Positions 26,105 through 35,817 of a stretch of DNA of 64,000 nt are shown here, in pieces. Position numbers and translations under genes: made by a program. How positions within the stretch are numbered: position 1 is the first letter of the stretch; the number at the start of each line of letters is the position of its first letter. Below the pieces are notes generated by a model, which saw only the letters and a program-made list of their open reading frames with translations, was not told the DNA's origin and searched no databases. The stretch spans positions 1 to 64,000 of the forward strand of contig NZ_NESL01000005.1 of assembly GCF_003063435.1 (NCBI RefSeq). Reading direction: 5' to 3'. This DNA is from Limnohabitans sp. 2KL-1 (GTDB lineage Bacteria; Pseudomonadota; Gammaproteobacteria; Burkholderiales; Burkholderiaceae_C).

Positions 26105-27550
26105 TCAGTCGCAATGCTGGGTGATGTAGGCTTTGACCAAATCGGCATCGGCTTTCATGACCTGTACACGCTTGGGCAAAGCTTCAATGCCATCGAACTG
26201 CGCAGGACGCTCAGGCTGGCGACCCAAGGCTTCCACGATCGTCGCGGCGAACTTGATGGGCAAGGCAGTTTCCAGCACGATCATAGTCACCTGCGGATTC
26301 AGATGCTCCCGGGCCACTTTCACACCATCGGCGGTGTGGGTGTCGATCATCACGCCGTAGCGGGTAAACACTTGCTGAATGGTCCGAATGCGGTCGGCGT
26401 GGGTGCTGCGGCCGCTTTCAAAGCCATACACCGTTGCGGCCTTGGCAAAGCGTGCATCGCCGGACAAATCGAAGAAACCCAGGCGGCTCAGGCCTTCGCC
26501 AAAAATGGCTTTGGTTTGGGGGCCGTCCCGCTCAAGCAAATCGAACACGAAGCGCTCAAAGTTGCTGGCTTTGGAGATGTCCATTGAGGGGCTGGAGGTC
26601 TCGTGCGTGTCGGCCGTGCCGCGCACGCGGTACACACCCGAACGGAAGAACTCGTCGAGCACATCGTTTTCGTTGGTGGCCACCACCAGACGATCGATGG
26701 GCAAACCCATCATGCGGGCCACATGGCCTGCGCAAACGTTGCCGAAGTTGCCGCTGGGCACGGTGAAGCTGACCTTCTGGTCGTTGCTTTGCGTGGCCTG
26801 GAAATACCCTGCAAAGTAGTACACCACCTGCGCGAGCAAACGGGCCCAGTTGATCGAATTGACCGTGCCAATTTTGTAGCGTCGCTTGAAATCGAGGTCA
26901 TTCGACACGGCCTTGACGATGTCCTGGCAGTCGTCAAACACGCCGTCCACCGCGATGTTGTGGATGTTGTCGTCCAGCAAACTGAACATCTGGGCTTGCT
27001 GAAAAGGACTCATGCGGCCGTTCGGGCTGGTCATGAACACGCGCACGCCTTTCTTGCCGCGCATGGCGTATTCGGCCGCACTGCCGGTGTCGCCCGATGT
27101 CGCCCCCAGAATATTGAGCTCTTCGCCGCGCCTGGCCAACTCGTATTCAAACAAGTTCCCCAGCAACTGCATGGCCATGTCCTTGAAGGCCAGGGTCGGT
27201 CCATTGGACAGGGCTTGCAGGTACAGCTCAGGCTTGGCTGCACCGGCAGCTTGGAGTGGCTTGAGCGGCACGATGTGCGGCGTGCCAAACACCTGCTCGG
27301 TGTAGGTTTTGGCGCACAAGGCTTGCAGGTCAGCCGTTGGAATGTCGTCAATGTAGAGCGACAAAATCTCAAAAGCCAAAGCCGCATAGCCTTGGCTTTG
27401 CCAGACACCACGCAGACGTGTCAGTGCTGCACTGTCCAACTGGGGATAGTTTTCGGGCAGGTACAGGCCACCATCGGGGGCCAAGCCTTCCAGGAGGATT
27501 TCACAAAATTGTTTGCGGTCAGCGTGACCACGGGTGGACAGGTAGCGCAT
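26105..27550 (-). CDS. thrC: threonine synthase
   Basis: A 481-residue PLP enzyme that converts O-phosphohomoserine to threonine. The cofactor lysine lies in NGPTLAFKDMAMQLL (about residues 115-130). ILGATSGDTGSAAEYA and VPSGNFGNVCAGHVA are the phosphate-binding stretches of this fold. The N-terminus (MRYLSTRGHADRKQFCEILL) matches the long bacterial class. The ATG shares one base with the hom stop (TGATG), so translation is coupled. Confidence 0.97.
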   Translation of the reverse strand: MRYLSTRGHADRKQFCEILLEGLAPDGGLYLPENYPQLDSAALTRLRGVWQSQGYAALAFEILSLYIDDIPTADLQALCAKTYTEQVFGTPHIVPLKPLQAAGAAKPELYLQALSNGPTLAFKDMAMQLLGNLFEYELARRGEELNILGATSGDTGSAAEYAMRGKKGVRVFMTSPNGRMSPFQQAQMFSLLDDNIHNIAVDGVFDDCQDIVKAVSNDLDFKRRYKIGTVNSINWARLLAQVVYYFAGYFQATQSNDQKVSFTVPSGNFGNVCAGHVARMMGLPIDRLVVATNENDVLDEFFRSGVYRVRGTADTHETSSPSMDISKASNFERFVFDLLERDGPQTKAIFGEGLSRLGFFDLSGDARFAKAATVYGFESGRSTHADRIRTIQQVFTRYGVMIDTHTADGVKVAREHLNPQVTMIVLETALPIKFAATIVEALGRQPERPAQFDGIEALPKRVQVMKADADLVKAYITQHCD

Positions 27551-28872
27551 CAGTTCAACTCTTCTTTGCGGATCCGCACAATCGGTGCCATCACGGTGGG
27601 CAAGGCTTGCATTTGCGCCAGCACATCGTTCAAGGTGCCTTCGCGCGTGTCATGCGTGAGGATGATCACATCCGTCTGGTTTTCTCCGGCTTGGCTGACT
27701 TGGTCGGCTTCGCGCTGCAGCACGGCATCGATGCTGATGCCCGCCTCGGCCAACAAACCCGTGAGCTTGGCCAGCACACCGGCCTGATCGGCCACGCGCA
27801 AGCGCAGATAGTAACTGGTCACCACCTCGGACATCGGCAACACGCTGAGGCTGCTCATCGCGTCGGGCTGGAAGGCCAGATGTGGCACGCGGTTGAGCGG
27901 ATCGGCGGTGTGCAAACGGGTGATGTCCACCAGATCGGCGATCACCGCGCTGGCTGTCGGCTCGGAGCCCGCGCCCTTGCCGTAATACAAGGTGGTGCCC
28001 ACGGCGTCACCTTGCACCATCACAGCGTTCATGGCGCCCTCGACATTGGCGATCAGGCGCTGGGTGGGGACCAGGCTGGGGTGCACACGCAACTCAATGC
28101 CTTGCGCGGTGCGTTTGGTGATGCCCAAGAGCTTGATGCGGTAACCGAGTTGCTCGGCGTATTTGATGTCGGCCGCACCCAGCTTCGTGATGCCCTCGAC
28201 ATAGGCTTTGTCAAACTGCACGGGAATACCAAAGGCGATCGCGCTCATCAAGGTCACTTTGTGCGCCGCGTCCACCCCTTCGATGTCAAAGGTCGGATCG
28301 GCCTCGGCGTAACCCAGGCGCTGGGCCTCCTTGAGCACCACGCCAAAGTCCAGCCCTTTGTCGCGCATCTCGGACAAGATGAAGTTGGTCGTGCCGTTGA
28401 TGATGCCTGCCACCCACTGGATGCTGTTGGCGGTCAGGCCTTCGCGCAGCGCCTTGATGATCGGAATGCCACCGGCCACAGCGGCCTCAAAGGCCACCAT
28501 CACGCCTTTGGCCTGTGCAGCAGCAAAAATTTCAGTACCGTGCACGGCGAGCAAAGCCTTGTTGGCGGTCACCACATGCTTGCCTGCGGCAATGGCTTCC
28601 AGCACCAACGCCTTGGCTATGCCATAGCCGCCAATCAACTCGATGACGATGTCAATCTCCGGATTGGCAATCACAGCTCGGGCATCGGGCACCACCTCCA
28701 CGCCATCCCCCACCACGGCTTTGGCGCGCGCCACATCCAGGTCTGCCACCATGGCAATTTCGATGCCGCGACCAGCCCGGCGCTGGATTTCCTCTTGGTT
28801 GCGCTTGAGCACATTGAAAGTGCCACTGCCCACAGTCCCAATGCCCAACAGGCCCACTTTGATCGGTTTCAT
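27550..28872 (-). CDS. hom: homoserine dehydrogenase
   Basis: A 440-residue enzyme that reduces aspartate semialdehyde to homoserine. The N-terminal nucleotide-binding loop is GLLGIGTVGSGTFNVL. The catalytic domain has ANKALLA and the AGIINGTTNFILSEM signature. The C-terminal 90 or so residues form an ACT domain (YYLRLRVADQAGVLAKLTGL) expected to bind threonine for feedback inhibition. It stands between alaA and thrC, all on the minus strand. Confidence 0.97.
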   Translation of the reverse strand: MKPIKVGLLGIGTVGSGTFNVLKRNQEEIQRRAGRGIEIAMVADLDVARAKAVVGDGVEVVPDARAVIANPEIDIVIELIGGYGIAKALVLEAIAAGKHVVTANKALLAVHGTEIFAAAQAKGVMVAFEAAVAGGIPIIKALREGLTANSIQWVAGIINGTTNFILSEMRDKGLDFGVVLKEAQRLGYAEADPTFDIEGVDAAHKVTLMSAIAFGIPVQFDKAYVEGITKLGAADIKYAEQLGYRIKLLGITKRTAQGIELRVHPSLVPTQRLIANVEGAMNAVMVQGDAVGTTLYYGKGAGSEPTASAVIADLVDITRLHTADPLNRVPHLAFQPDAMSSLSVLPMSEVVTSYYLRLRVADQAGVLAKLTGLLAEAGISIDAVLQREADQVSQAGENQTDVIILTHDTREGTLNDVLAQMQALPTVMAPIVRIRKEELN

Positions 28873-28923
28873 TCACTTCTCTTTAACGTTGCGCCCGGCA
28901 TGTCCAGGCTGTTCTTCAAAAAA

Positions 28924-30165
28924 TCAGGCCACCAGCTTGTCGGTTCCAAAGCGCTTGCGTGCGCCGTCCAGAAAGCGTGCCACACGTGAAATTGCCTCGC
29001 GCAAATCGTCTTCGTGCGGCAGGAAAACAATCCGGAAATGATCCGACTCAGGCCAATTGAAGCCGGTGCCCTGGACGAGCATGACTTTGGTTTCTTCCAG
29101 CAATTGCAGGAAAAAATCCTGATCGTCCTTGATCGGGTAAATCTGAGGGTCCAACTTGGGGAACATGTAAAGGGCCGCCTGCGGCTTGACACAGCTGACC
29201 CCAGGGATGGCCGTGATCAACTGGTGCGCGAGGTCACGCTGTTTGCGCAAGCGCCCGCCTTCACCCACCAATTCATTGATGCTCTGGTGGCCGCCCAACG
29301 CGGTCTGGATGGCCCATTGACCGGGAACGTTGGCGCACAAACGCATGTTGGACAACATGTTCAGGCCTTCGATGTAGTCCCGTGCCATTTTCTTGTCGCC
29401 TGAGATCACCATCCAACCGGCGCGGTAGCCGCAGGACCTGTAACTCTTGGACAAGGAGTTGAACGTCAGCGTCAGCACATCCTCTGACAGACTGGCCAAA
29501 GGTGTGTGTTTGACGCCGTCGTATAGCACCTTGTCATAGACCTCATCCGCGAAGATCACCAGCCCGTGTTCACGCGCGATCGCCACGATGCCCTTGAGCA
29601 ACTCATCGGAATACAACGCGCCAGTCGGGTTGTTCGGGTTGATCACCACAATGCCTTTGGTGCGCGGTGTGACCTTGGCCCTGATGTCGGCCAGATCGGG
29701 CATCCAGCCATTGGATTCTTCGCAGAAGTAATGCACCGGCGTGCCACCCGACAAACTGGCCGCAGCCGTCCACAAGGGGTAGTCGGGTGCAGGCAACAAC
29801 AGCTCATCGCCATTGTCCAACAGCGCATTGGTGGCCATCACGATCAGCTCACTGGCCCCGTTGCCGAGATAAATATCGTCCAGCGTGACACCCAAAATGC
29901 CCTGCTTTTGGGTCTCATGCATCACAGCCTTGCGCGCGGCAAAAATGCCTTTGCTGTCAGAGTAACCCGCCGAATTGGGCAGGTTGCGGATCATGTCCTG
30001 CTGAATTTCTTCGGGCGCATCAAAACCGAAAACTGCCAGATTGCCAATGTTCAGCTTGATGATCTTGTGGCCGTCTTCTTCCATCTGGCGCGCTCGGTCC
30101 ATGATGGGCCCCCGGATGTCGTAGCAAACGTTAGCGAGCTTGGCAGATTTCTGAATGGTCTTCAA
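28924..30165 (-). CDS. alaA: alanine aminotransferase (AlaA-type)
   Basis: A 413-residue fold-type I PLP aminotransferase that probably makes alanine from pyruvate and glutamate. The N-terminus KTIQKSAKLANVCYDIRGPI and INPNNPTGALYS, then the PLP lysine in SLSKSYRSCGYRAGWM, match the AlaA family. I chose a TTG start at 30165 because GGAG lies six bases upstream and the resulting MKTIQKS end fits relatives. The ATG at 30228 would add 21 residues with no family match. The usual NIGNPAPFGFD reads NIGNLAVFGFD here. Confidence 0.9.
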   Translation of the reverse strand: MKTIQKSAKLANVCYDIRGPIMDRARQMEEDGHKIIKLNIGNLAVFGFDAPEEIQQDMIRNLPNSAGYSDSKGIFAARKAVMHETQKQGILGVTLDDIYLGNGASELIVMATNALLDNGDELLLPAPDYPLWTAAASLSGGTPVHYFCEESNGWMPDLADIRAKVTPRTKGIVVINPNNPTGALYSDELLKGIVAIAREHGLVIFADEVYDKVLYDGVKHTPLASLSEDVLTLTFNSLSKSYRSCGYRAGWMVISGDKKMARDYIEGLNMLSNMRLCANVPGQWAIQTALGGHQSINELVGEGGRLRKQRDLAHQLITAIPGVSCVKPQAALYMFPKLDPQIYPIKDDQDFFLQLLEETKVMLVQGTGFNWPESDHFRIVFLPHEDDLREAISRVARFLDGARKRFGTDKLVA

Positions 30166-30287
30166 AGTGACTCCAAAGGCGGTGTGGATAAGGGAAAACC
30201 TATAATTTGACCACATTTCGCAAGCCAAATCGCCGCGCCTGACCAGAGTGCAGTCTCTAATCCTGATTCAACCTATTTTTGTAGCCC

Positions 30288-30665
30288 ATGAAACTTCAGC
30301 CCGACAAATCAAGCGCGCCCACCATCAGTGCATACGGTCAAGGCTGGATTGAAGTCAACGGCGAACGACACTCGCAATCGCTGATGGTCAGCAGCCTGCC
30401 CGGCACACCGCCGGCCCCTTGGGCTGCGGGTCCGTTCGAGTCGCTGTGCGCGGATGACTTCAGCTTTCTTGCCACCCATGGGGCCGAATTGGTTCTCTTT
30501 GGCAGTGGACAAAAACTCAGGTTCGCCAAACCTCAGTGGCTGCAAGCCCTGATCAGCCAAGGCATCGGGGTAGAAACCATGGACACGAGTGCGGCATGCC
30601 GCACTTACAACATCCTGGCCAGCGAAGGACGCAAAGTGGTGGCGCTGCTTTTGATGGAGTCCTAA
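30288..30665 (+). CDS. Mth938-like domain protein
   Basis: A 125-residue protein of the Mth938/DUF498 group, related to human NDUFAF3. Recognisable are GQGWIEVNGERHSQSLMV, the ELVLFGSGQKLRF strand and the GVETMDTSAACRTYNILASE segment near the C-terminus. Function is not known. It is the first plus-strand gene after alaA, and bcp follows after 160 bp. Confidence 0.85.
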   Translation: MKLQPDKSSAPTISAYGQGWIEVNGERHSQSLMVSSLPGTPPAPWAAGPFESLCADDFSFLATHGAELVLFGSGQKLRFAKPQWLQALISQGIGVETMDTSAACRTYNILASEGRKVVALLLMES

Positions 30666-30825
30666 AGAATTCATTTTCATATAACCACCACTGGCCTTTC
30701 GGTGTGAGCCAATGGGGGGCCTGCTTCAGAGTAAAATATTGGGTTGTCGAGGCTCACAGCCTTTAGCGAAACTGACGCCGGGCACCGGCTTCAATCGCTC
30801 AACCAGTCAAGCGAGATAAAGTTCC

Positions 30826-31311
30826 ATGGCGATCGTTCTGAACAAACCCCTCCCCGAATTTGAAGCCAACGCCACCAGCGGCCTGAAAGTTTCGAACATC
30901 TCTCATGTGGGCCAAACCGTTGTCCTGTTTTTCTATCCCAAGGACAACACCCCTGGTTGCACCACTGAGGCCATGCAATTTCGTGACAAATACAAAGATT
31001 TCGTGAAAGCCGGCGCGTTGGTCTTGGGCGTATCCCGCGACAACATGAAATCACATGACGATTTCAAGGCCAAACTTGAACTGCCTTTCGAGTTGATTGC
31101 CGACACCGAAGAAAAAATGTGCCACATGTTTGGTGTGGTCAAAAACAAAATCATGTACGGCAAAAAGGTCAAGGGAATCGAGCGCAGTACCTTCCTCATT
31201 GGCCCAGACGGTACCCTCAAACAAGAGTGGCGCGGGCTGAAAGTCCCGGGCCACGTTGAAGAAGTTTTGCAAGCCGTGAAAGACCTGAATAAAGCCGCTG
31301 CCGTGGCCTGA
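30826..31311 (+). CDS. bcp: thioredoxin-dependent peroxiredoxin (Bcp/PrxQ family)
   Basis: A 161-residue thiol peroxidase that removes hydroperoxides. The peroxidatic cysteine sits in FYPKDNTPGCTTEAMQFRD near residue 46. The position five residues later, where many family members carry the resolving cysteine, is alanine-methionine here, so this may be a one-cysteine type that uses an external thiol. Another cysteine (EKMCHMFG) is present near residue 100. The gene is followed by a strong terminator. Confidence 0.94.
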   Translation: MAIVLNKPLPEFEANATSGLKVSNISHVGQTVVLFFYPKDNTPGCTTEAMQFRDKYKDFVKAGALVLGVSRDNMKSHDDFKAKLELPFELIADTEEKMCHMFGVVKNKIMYGKKVKGIERSTFLIGPDGTLKQEWRGLKVPGHVEEVLQAVKDLNKAAAVA

Positions 31312-31392
31312 CGTTCAAGGCCGGTTGTGTCTTGCGGCTCGTGCATAATGATTTCATGCCGCTGAATTTCAGCCCCCCTACCGCCTCATCAG

Positions 31393-31428
31393 AAAAGCCG
31401 CCCGGGTCTCCTGGCGGCTTTTTATTTT
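31393..31428 (+). terminator. terminator of bcp
   Basis: AAAAGCCGCC and GGCGGCTTTTT arms with a T tract (tttatttttt), about 80 bp after the bcp stop and just before the PhoH gene. Confidence 0.8.
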
Positions 31429-31467
31429 TTGGCGTCCGCATTTTCATCCCTCACGAGGCTTAAGTTC

Positions 31468-33147
31468 ATGCCACTGCCACCCGCCCCCACACAACGCGCC
31501 AGCCGCTTGACCCACAAAGCATTCGAGCAAAGCAGCACTGAAAGCAGTGCGCCTGAGTTGGTGCAGGTTGAAACCAAAGTCCTGGCTGCAGCCCCCACCG
31601 AGCCTCTGGCTCGCGCCACCGCTCCCAAGCGAAACACGCGCAGCCGCAAGGCGCAAGCGCCACATGCTGCGCCTGACCTCGCTGAGCAAATGCCCGCAAC
31701 TTCAGTACCATCCCCAGCACCAACAACACCGACCGTGCGCGCCAAACGGCGCAATGGACCCAGCAAACTCTTCGTGCTTGACACCAACGTGCTCATGCAC
31801 GACCCGATGAGTCTTTTTCGCTTTGAAGAGCACGATGTCTTTCTGCCCATGATCGTGCTGGAAGAACTCGACGGGCACAAAAAAGGCATGACCGAAGTGG
31901 CTCGCAACGCACGACAAGCCAGTCGCTCGCTCGATGCCTTGGCCTCTGCACAAGGCTCCGATCTGAACAAAGGCTCGCCTTTGAACACCACAGGTTACAC
32001 GGATGCACTGGGGCAGTTGTTTTTCCAGACCCAGGCACTGGACTTGAGTCTGCCCTTGGCTTTGCCGCAAGGCAAGGCCGACAACCAGATTCTGGGGGTG
32101 GTCAAAGCCTTGGGCCAGATGCATGCGCCACGAGAAGTGGTGCTGGTTTCAAAAGACATCAACATGCGCGTGAAAGCACGCGCTTTGGGCCTGCAGGCCG
32201 AAGACTATCAAAACGACAAGACGCTGGAAGACGGGGATCTGCTTTACCCGGGCTCATTGGCACTGCCCACGGACTTCTGGATTCGGCATGGCAAAACTGT
32301 GGAAAGTTGGCAGCAAGGCACACACACCTTCTACAGAATCAGCGGCCCTATCGTGCCAAGCCTGTTCATGAATCAGTTTGTGTATTTCGAGTCCCCTGGC
32401 GAGCCCAGTTTGTACGCCCGAGTGTCCGAGATTCGCGGCAAAACGGCCGTACTCCGCACCCTGAAAGATTTCACCCATCAGAAAAATGCGGTCTGGGGCG
32501 TCACCACACGCAACCGTGAACAAAATTTCGCAATGAACTTGCTGACCGACCCGGACATCGACTTTGTGACTCTGGCGGGCACTGCCGGCACTGGAAAGAC
32601 ATTGATGGCACTGGCTGCTGGCCTGACCCAGGTGCTGGATGACCGCCGTTATACCGAAATCATCATGACCCGTGCCACCGTCAGCGTGGGCGAAGACATT
32701 GGCTTTTTACCGGGCACTGAAGAAGAAAAAATGGGCCCATGGATGGGTGCACTCGATGACAATCTGGAGTTCCTGGCCAAGGGCGAAGGCGGCAATGCCG
32801 GTGAATGGGGCCGCGCTGCGACCAACGAGCTGATCAAGAGCCGCATCAAGATCAAGAGCATGAACTTCATGCGAGGTCGCACCTTCATGAACAAGTACGT
32901 GATCATCGACGAGGCCCAGAACTTGACGCCCAAGCAAATGAAAACGCTGATCACCCGAGCAGGCCCGGGCACCAAGATCATCTGCATGGGCAACCTGGCC
33001 CAGATCGACACGCCCTACCTGACCGAAGGCTCGTCGGGCCTCACGTATGCGGTGGACCGCTTCAAGGGCTGGGCCCATGGCGGCCACATCACCCTAGCGC
33101 GTGGCGAGCGTTCGCGTCTGGCCGACTTTGCCAGCGAGGCGCTTTAA
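31468..33147 (+). CDS. PIN-PhoH family ATPase
   Basis: A 559-residue protein of the PhoH2 type, thought to act as an RNA helicase-nuclease. After a disordered N-terminal 100 residues rich in A, P and K comes a PIN nuclease domain starting KLFVLDTNVLMHDPMSLFRF, with acidic residues DTN and EELDGHKK. The PhoH ATPase follows with AGTAGTGKTLMALA at about residue 369 and the Walker B VIIDEAQNLTPKQMKTLI at about 480. The ATG at 31468 has GAGG upstream. A TTG at 31429 is an alternative. Confidence 0.93.
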   Translation: MPLPPAPTQRASRLTHKAFEQSSTESSAPELVQVETKVLAAAPTEPLARATAPKRNTRSRKAQAPHAAPDLAEQMPATSVPSPAPTTPTVRAKRRNGPSKLFVLDTNVLMHDPMSLFRFEEHDVFLPMIVLEELDGHKKGMTEVARNARQASRSLDALASAQGSDLNKGSPLNTTGYTDALGQLFFQTQALDLSLPLALPQGKADNQILGVVKALGQMHAPREVVLVSKDINMRVKARALGLQAEDYQNDKTLEDGDLLYPGSLALPTDFWIRHGKTVESWQQGTHTFYRISGPIVPSLFMNQFVYFESPGEPSLYARVSEIRGKTAVLRTLKDFTHQKNAVWGVTTRNREQNFAMNLLTDPDIDFVTLAGTAGTGKTLMALAAGLTQVLDDRRYTEIIMTRATVSVGEDIGFLPGTEEEKMGPWMGALDDNLEFLAKGEGGNAGEWGRAATNELIKSRIKIKSMNFMRGRTFMNKYVIIDEAQNLTPKQMKTLITRAGPGTKIICMGNLAQIDTPYLTEGSSGLTYAVDRFKGWAHGGHITLARGERSRLADFASEAL

Positions 33148-33164
33148 AAACCCGTCCTCGGGTC

Positions 33165-34583
33165 TCAGTAATCGTCGCTGAGGCCTGAGGCCAGGCTTTC
33201 AAAACGGGTCAGGTTCTTCAGGAAGGTCAGCCGGACCGTGCCTGTCGGGCCGTTACGCTGCTTGCCAATGATGATCTCGGCCACGCCCGGATCTTTGGAA
33301 TCCTTGTTGTAATAGTCATCGCGGTAAATGAACATGATGATGTCGGCATCCTGCTCAATGGCGCCGGACTCTCGCAAGTCGCTCATCATGGGCCGCTTGT
33401 CGGTGCGTTGCTCAACGCTTCGGTTCAGCTGCGACAAGGCAATCACCGGGCACTGCAATTCCTTGGCCAGCATTTTCAGGCCCCGAGAAATCTCGCCCAA
33501 CTCGGTGGCCCGGTTGTCCCCCCCAGAGCCGCCCGAGCCACTCATCAACTGCAAATAGTCCACCACAATCAACCCCAGCTTGCCGCACTGGCGAGCCAAG
33601 CGGCGGGCATTGGCCCGCAATTCAGAAGGTGTGAGGCCTGGCGTTTCATCGATGTGCAAGGACACCGTGCGCAGTTTTTCAATCGCTTCAGTCAGTCGTG
33701 GCCACTCGTCGTCACTGAGCTTGCCTGTGCGCAAATGACCCTGGTCGATGCGACCAATCGAGCCCACCACACGAACCGCCAGCTGGGATGCACCCATTTC
33801 CATGGAGAACACCGCCACCGGCAAACCCTCGTTCAAGGCCACGTGCTCTGCAATGTTGATTGCAAAAGCCGTTTTACCCATGGACGGACGCGCAGCCAAA
33901 ACAACCATGTCCCCCGGCTGCAGGCCTGACGTCATGCGGTCCAGGTCGTAAAAGCCCGTGGGCACCCCCGTGATGTCGTTGGGGTTGTCGGCCATCTCCT
34001 GCACGCGGTCAAGCAGTTCAACCACCAGCGTGTCCATCGACTGGAAGCCCTGCTTCATGCGCGAGCCTTCTTCACCAATGTTGAAGATCTTTTGCTCGGC
34101 TTCGTCCAGGATGCGGTCAATCGCCTTGCCCTGAGGGTTGAAGGCGTTGGTCGCGATCTCGTCACTGGCAGAGACCAGTTTGCGCAAAATGGACCGCTCA
34201 CGCACGATCTCTGCGTAGCGGCGGATATTGCTGGCACTGGGCACGTATTGCGCCAGCGAATTCAGGTAACCCAGCCCACCCATTTCTTCAGCTTTGCCCT
34301 GGTTTTGCAATTGCTCATTGACCGTGATGACATCGGCAGGCTTGGAGGCGTTGATCAGGGCACCGATGGCGGCGTAAATGAGTTTGTGCTCGTGGCGATA
34401 AAAATCACCATCAACCAGCAAATCTCCGACACGATCCCAAGCGCCGTTGTCCAGCAAAAGGCCACCGAGCACACTGGACTCTGCTTCAATCGAGTGCGGG
34501 GGCACGCGGAGCTTGGCCACCTGGCTGTCGCCGGAAAAATCGGAGGGAAATGTGTTCAATGGGGAGGCAAAAACGGCGGACAT
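33165..34583 (-). CDS. dnaB: replicative DNA helicase
   Basis: A 472-residue hexameric helicase that unwinds DNA ahead of the replisome. The N-terminal domain (about 30-130) binds primase. The RecA-like core has the Walker A motif in AARPSMGKTAFAINIAEH and the DnaB-specific SQLNRSVEQRTDKRPMMSDL near the C-terminus. It lies after rplI in the rpsF-priB-rpsR-rplI-dnaB order, with a terminator between rplI and dnaB that probably gives dnaB a lower or separate expression. No intein is present. Confidence 0.98.
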   Translation of the reverse strand: MSAVFASPLNTFPSDFSGDSQVAKLRVPPHSIEAESSVLGGLLLDNGAWDRVGDLLVDGDFYRHEHKLIYAAIGALINASKPADVITVNEQLQNQGKAEEMGGLGYLNSLAQYVPSASNIRRYAEIVRERSILRKLVSASDEIATNAFNPQGKAIDRILDEAEQKIFNIGEEGSRMKQGFQSMDTLVVELLDRVQEMADNPNDITGVPTGFYDLDRMTSGLQPGDMVVLAARPSMGKTAFAINIAEHVALNEGLPVAVFSMEMGASQLAVRVVGSIGRIDQGHLRTGKLSDDEWPRLTEAIEKLRTVSLHIDETPGLTPSELRANARRLARQCGKLGLIVVDYLQLMSGSGGSGGDNRATELGEISRGLKMLAKELQCPVIALSQLNRSVEQRTDKRPMMSDLRESGAIEQDADIIMFIYRDDYYNKDSKDPGVAEIIIGKQRNGPTGTVRLTFLKNLTRFESLASGLSDDY

Positions 34584-34698
34584 GGATGGATGGCGTCAAA
34601 AGGTCATGGTAGTCGCAAAAACGGATTGGAGCCGGGATAAACCTGTGGATAAGCTCTGAGCATCCGGTGAAAAATGCTGTACGAATAACGGCCAAAAA

Positions 34699-34735
34699 TG
34701 AAAAAGCCGCCAGACGCAAGGCCCGGCGGCTTTCT
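34699..34735 (-). terminator. terminator between rplI and dnaB
   Basis: On the minus strand AAAGCCGCC and GGCGGCTTT arms are followed by TT-rich sequence, about 20 bp after the rplI stop. Confidence 0.8.
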
Positions 34736-34752
34736 TCAGAACTCAGCAGTGA

Positions 34753-35205
34753 TCAGGCTGTTTCGCCGAGCACCGTCACCGTCACGTCCACCACCACATC
34801 AGTGTGCAAAGCCACAGACACTGTGGACTCGCTCACGGTTTTGATGGGGCCATGAGGCATACGGATCTGGGATTTGACCAACTTGTAGCCTTGCTTGTTC
34901 AGCTCTTCGGCGATGTCATGGTTGGTCACGGAACCAAACAAACGGCCATCGACGCCAGCTTTTTGCGACAACTTGACGACCAGGCCAGACAATTTCTCGC
35001 CTTGGGCTTGGGCTTCGGCCAACTTGGCGGCAGCCGCTTTTTCGAGTTCAACGCGGCGGGCTTCGAACTCGGCCTTGTTGGTTTCGGTGGCGCGGCGTGC
35101 ACGGCCTTGTGGGATCAGGAAGTTGCGAGCGTAGCCGTCTTTGACTTTGACGATATCGCCCAGATTACCCAGGTTCACAACCTTTTCGAGCAGGATGATT
35201 TGCAT
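34753..35205 (-). CDS. rplI: 50S ribosomal protein L9
   Basis: 150 residues with the usual [20 protein letters not shown] start, the basic PQGRARRAT segment, a long central helix rich in A, E and K, and the globular C-terminal domain. It binds 23S rRNA domain V and helps keep the reading frame. The start has AGGAGT upstream, and it follows rpsR by 11 bp. Confidence 0.98.
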   Translation of the reverse strand: MQIILLEKVVNLGNLGDIVKVKDGYARNFLIPQGRARRATETNKAEFEARRVELEKAAAAKLAEAQAQGEKLSGLVVKLSQKAGVDGRLFGSVTNHDIAEELNKQGYKLVKSQIRMPHGPIKTVSESTVSVALHTDVVVDVTVTVLGETA

Positions 35206-35216
35206 GGTTGGACTCC

Positions 35217-35498
35217 TTAGACTTTGTGCTGGTCGGTGTAGGGCAACATGGCCAAAAAGCGTGCGCGCTTGATGGCGGTGTTGAGCTGACGCTGGAAAAT
35301 GGCACGGGTGCCAGTCAGGCGCGCAGGGATGATCTTGCCGTTTTCGGCGATGAAGTCACGCAATGTGTCCACATCTTTGTAGTCGATTTCTTCGACGCCG
35401 GTCACAGTGAAGCGGCAAAAGCGCTTGCGCTTGAACAGCAGTGACTGGGTGTTGCGCTTGGGGCGCTTGTCTTTGTTGAATTTTTTGAACGTGGCCAT
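35217..35498 (-). CDS. rpsR: 30S ribosomal protein S18
   Basis: 93 residues ([20 protein letters not shown]), with a basic N-terminus and the core [20 protein letters not shown] and [20 protein letters not shown]. It pairs with S6 in the small subunit platform, in keeping with the rpsF gene in the same operon. The start has AGGAGG eight bases upstream. Confidence 0.98.
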   Translation of the reverse strand: MATFKKFNKDKRPKRNTQSLLFKRKRFCRFTVTGVEEIDYKDVDTLRDFIAENGKIIPARLTGTRAIFQRQLNTAIKRARFLAMLPYTDQHKV

Positions 35499-35512
35499 GG
35501 GGCCTCCTGAAA

Positions 35513-35800
35513 TTAATCTTGCTGAAACTCTTGAATGTGCAACACGACACTTTTGCCTTGTCGAGGGGTGGCCAAAAAGCCTTTGAACGTCCAGACGCTG
35601 CCTACCGCTTGTTTGACCAGCGTTTCAGCCAGTGACCCGAAGGCCAAGGCACGAAGCTTGAGCTGGACTTTGCGGGCTTGTCCTGCCTCTTGTACTTCAG
35701 AGGCATGCTCCAGAATCAAATCCAGAGCGGGCAAACCGGCGGGGGTGTATCGCAGAGCGGCTTGCTCGGCAATACAGGCGGTCAGTTCTGTGCAGTTCAC
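35513..35800 (-). CDS. priB: primosomal replication protein PriB
   Basis: A 95-residue single OB-fold protein that helps PriA and the primosome restart stalled forks. The N-terminus ([20 protein letters not shown]) and [15 protein letters not shown] match betaproteobacterial PriB. The start is GTG, as there is an in-frame stop just before it. The GAGGA motif directly abuts the GTG, which is an unusually short spacing, so translation is probably coupled to rpsF, whose stop is 17 bp upstream. Confidence 0.9.
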   Translation of the reverse strand: MNCTELTACIAEQAALRYTPAGLPALDLILEHASEVQEAGQARKVQLKLRALAFGSLAETLVKQAVGSVWTFKGFLATPRQGKSVVLHIQEFQQD

Positions 35801-35817
35801 TCCTCAACAGGCACGTG

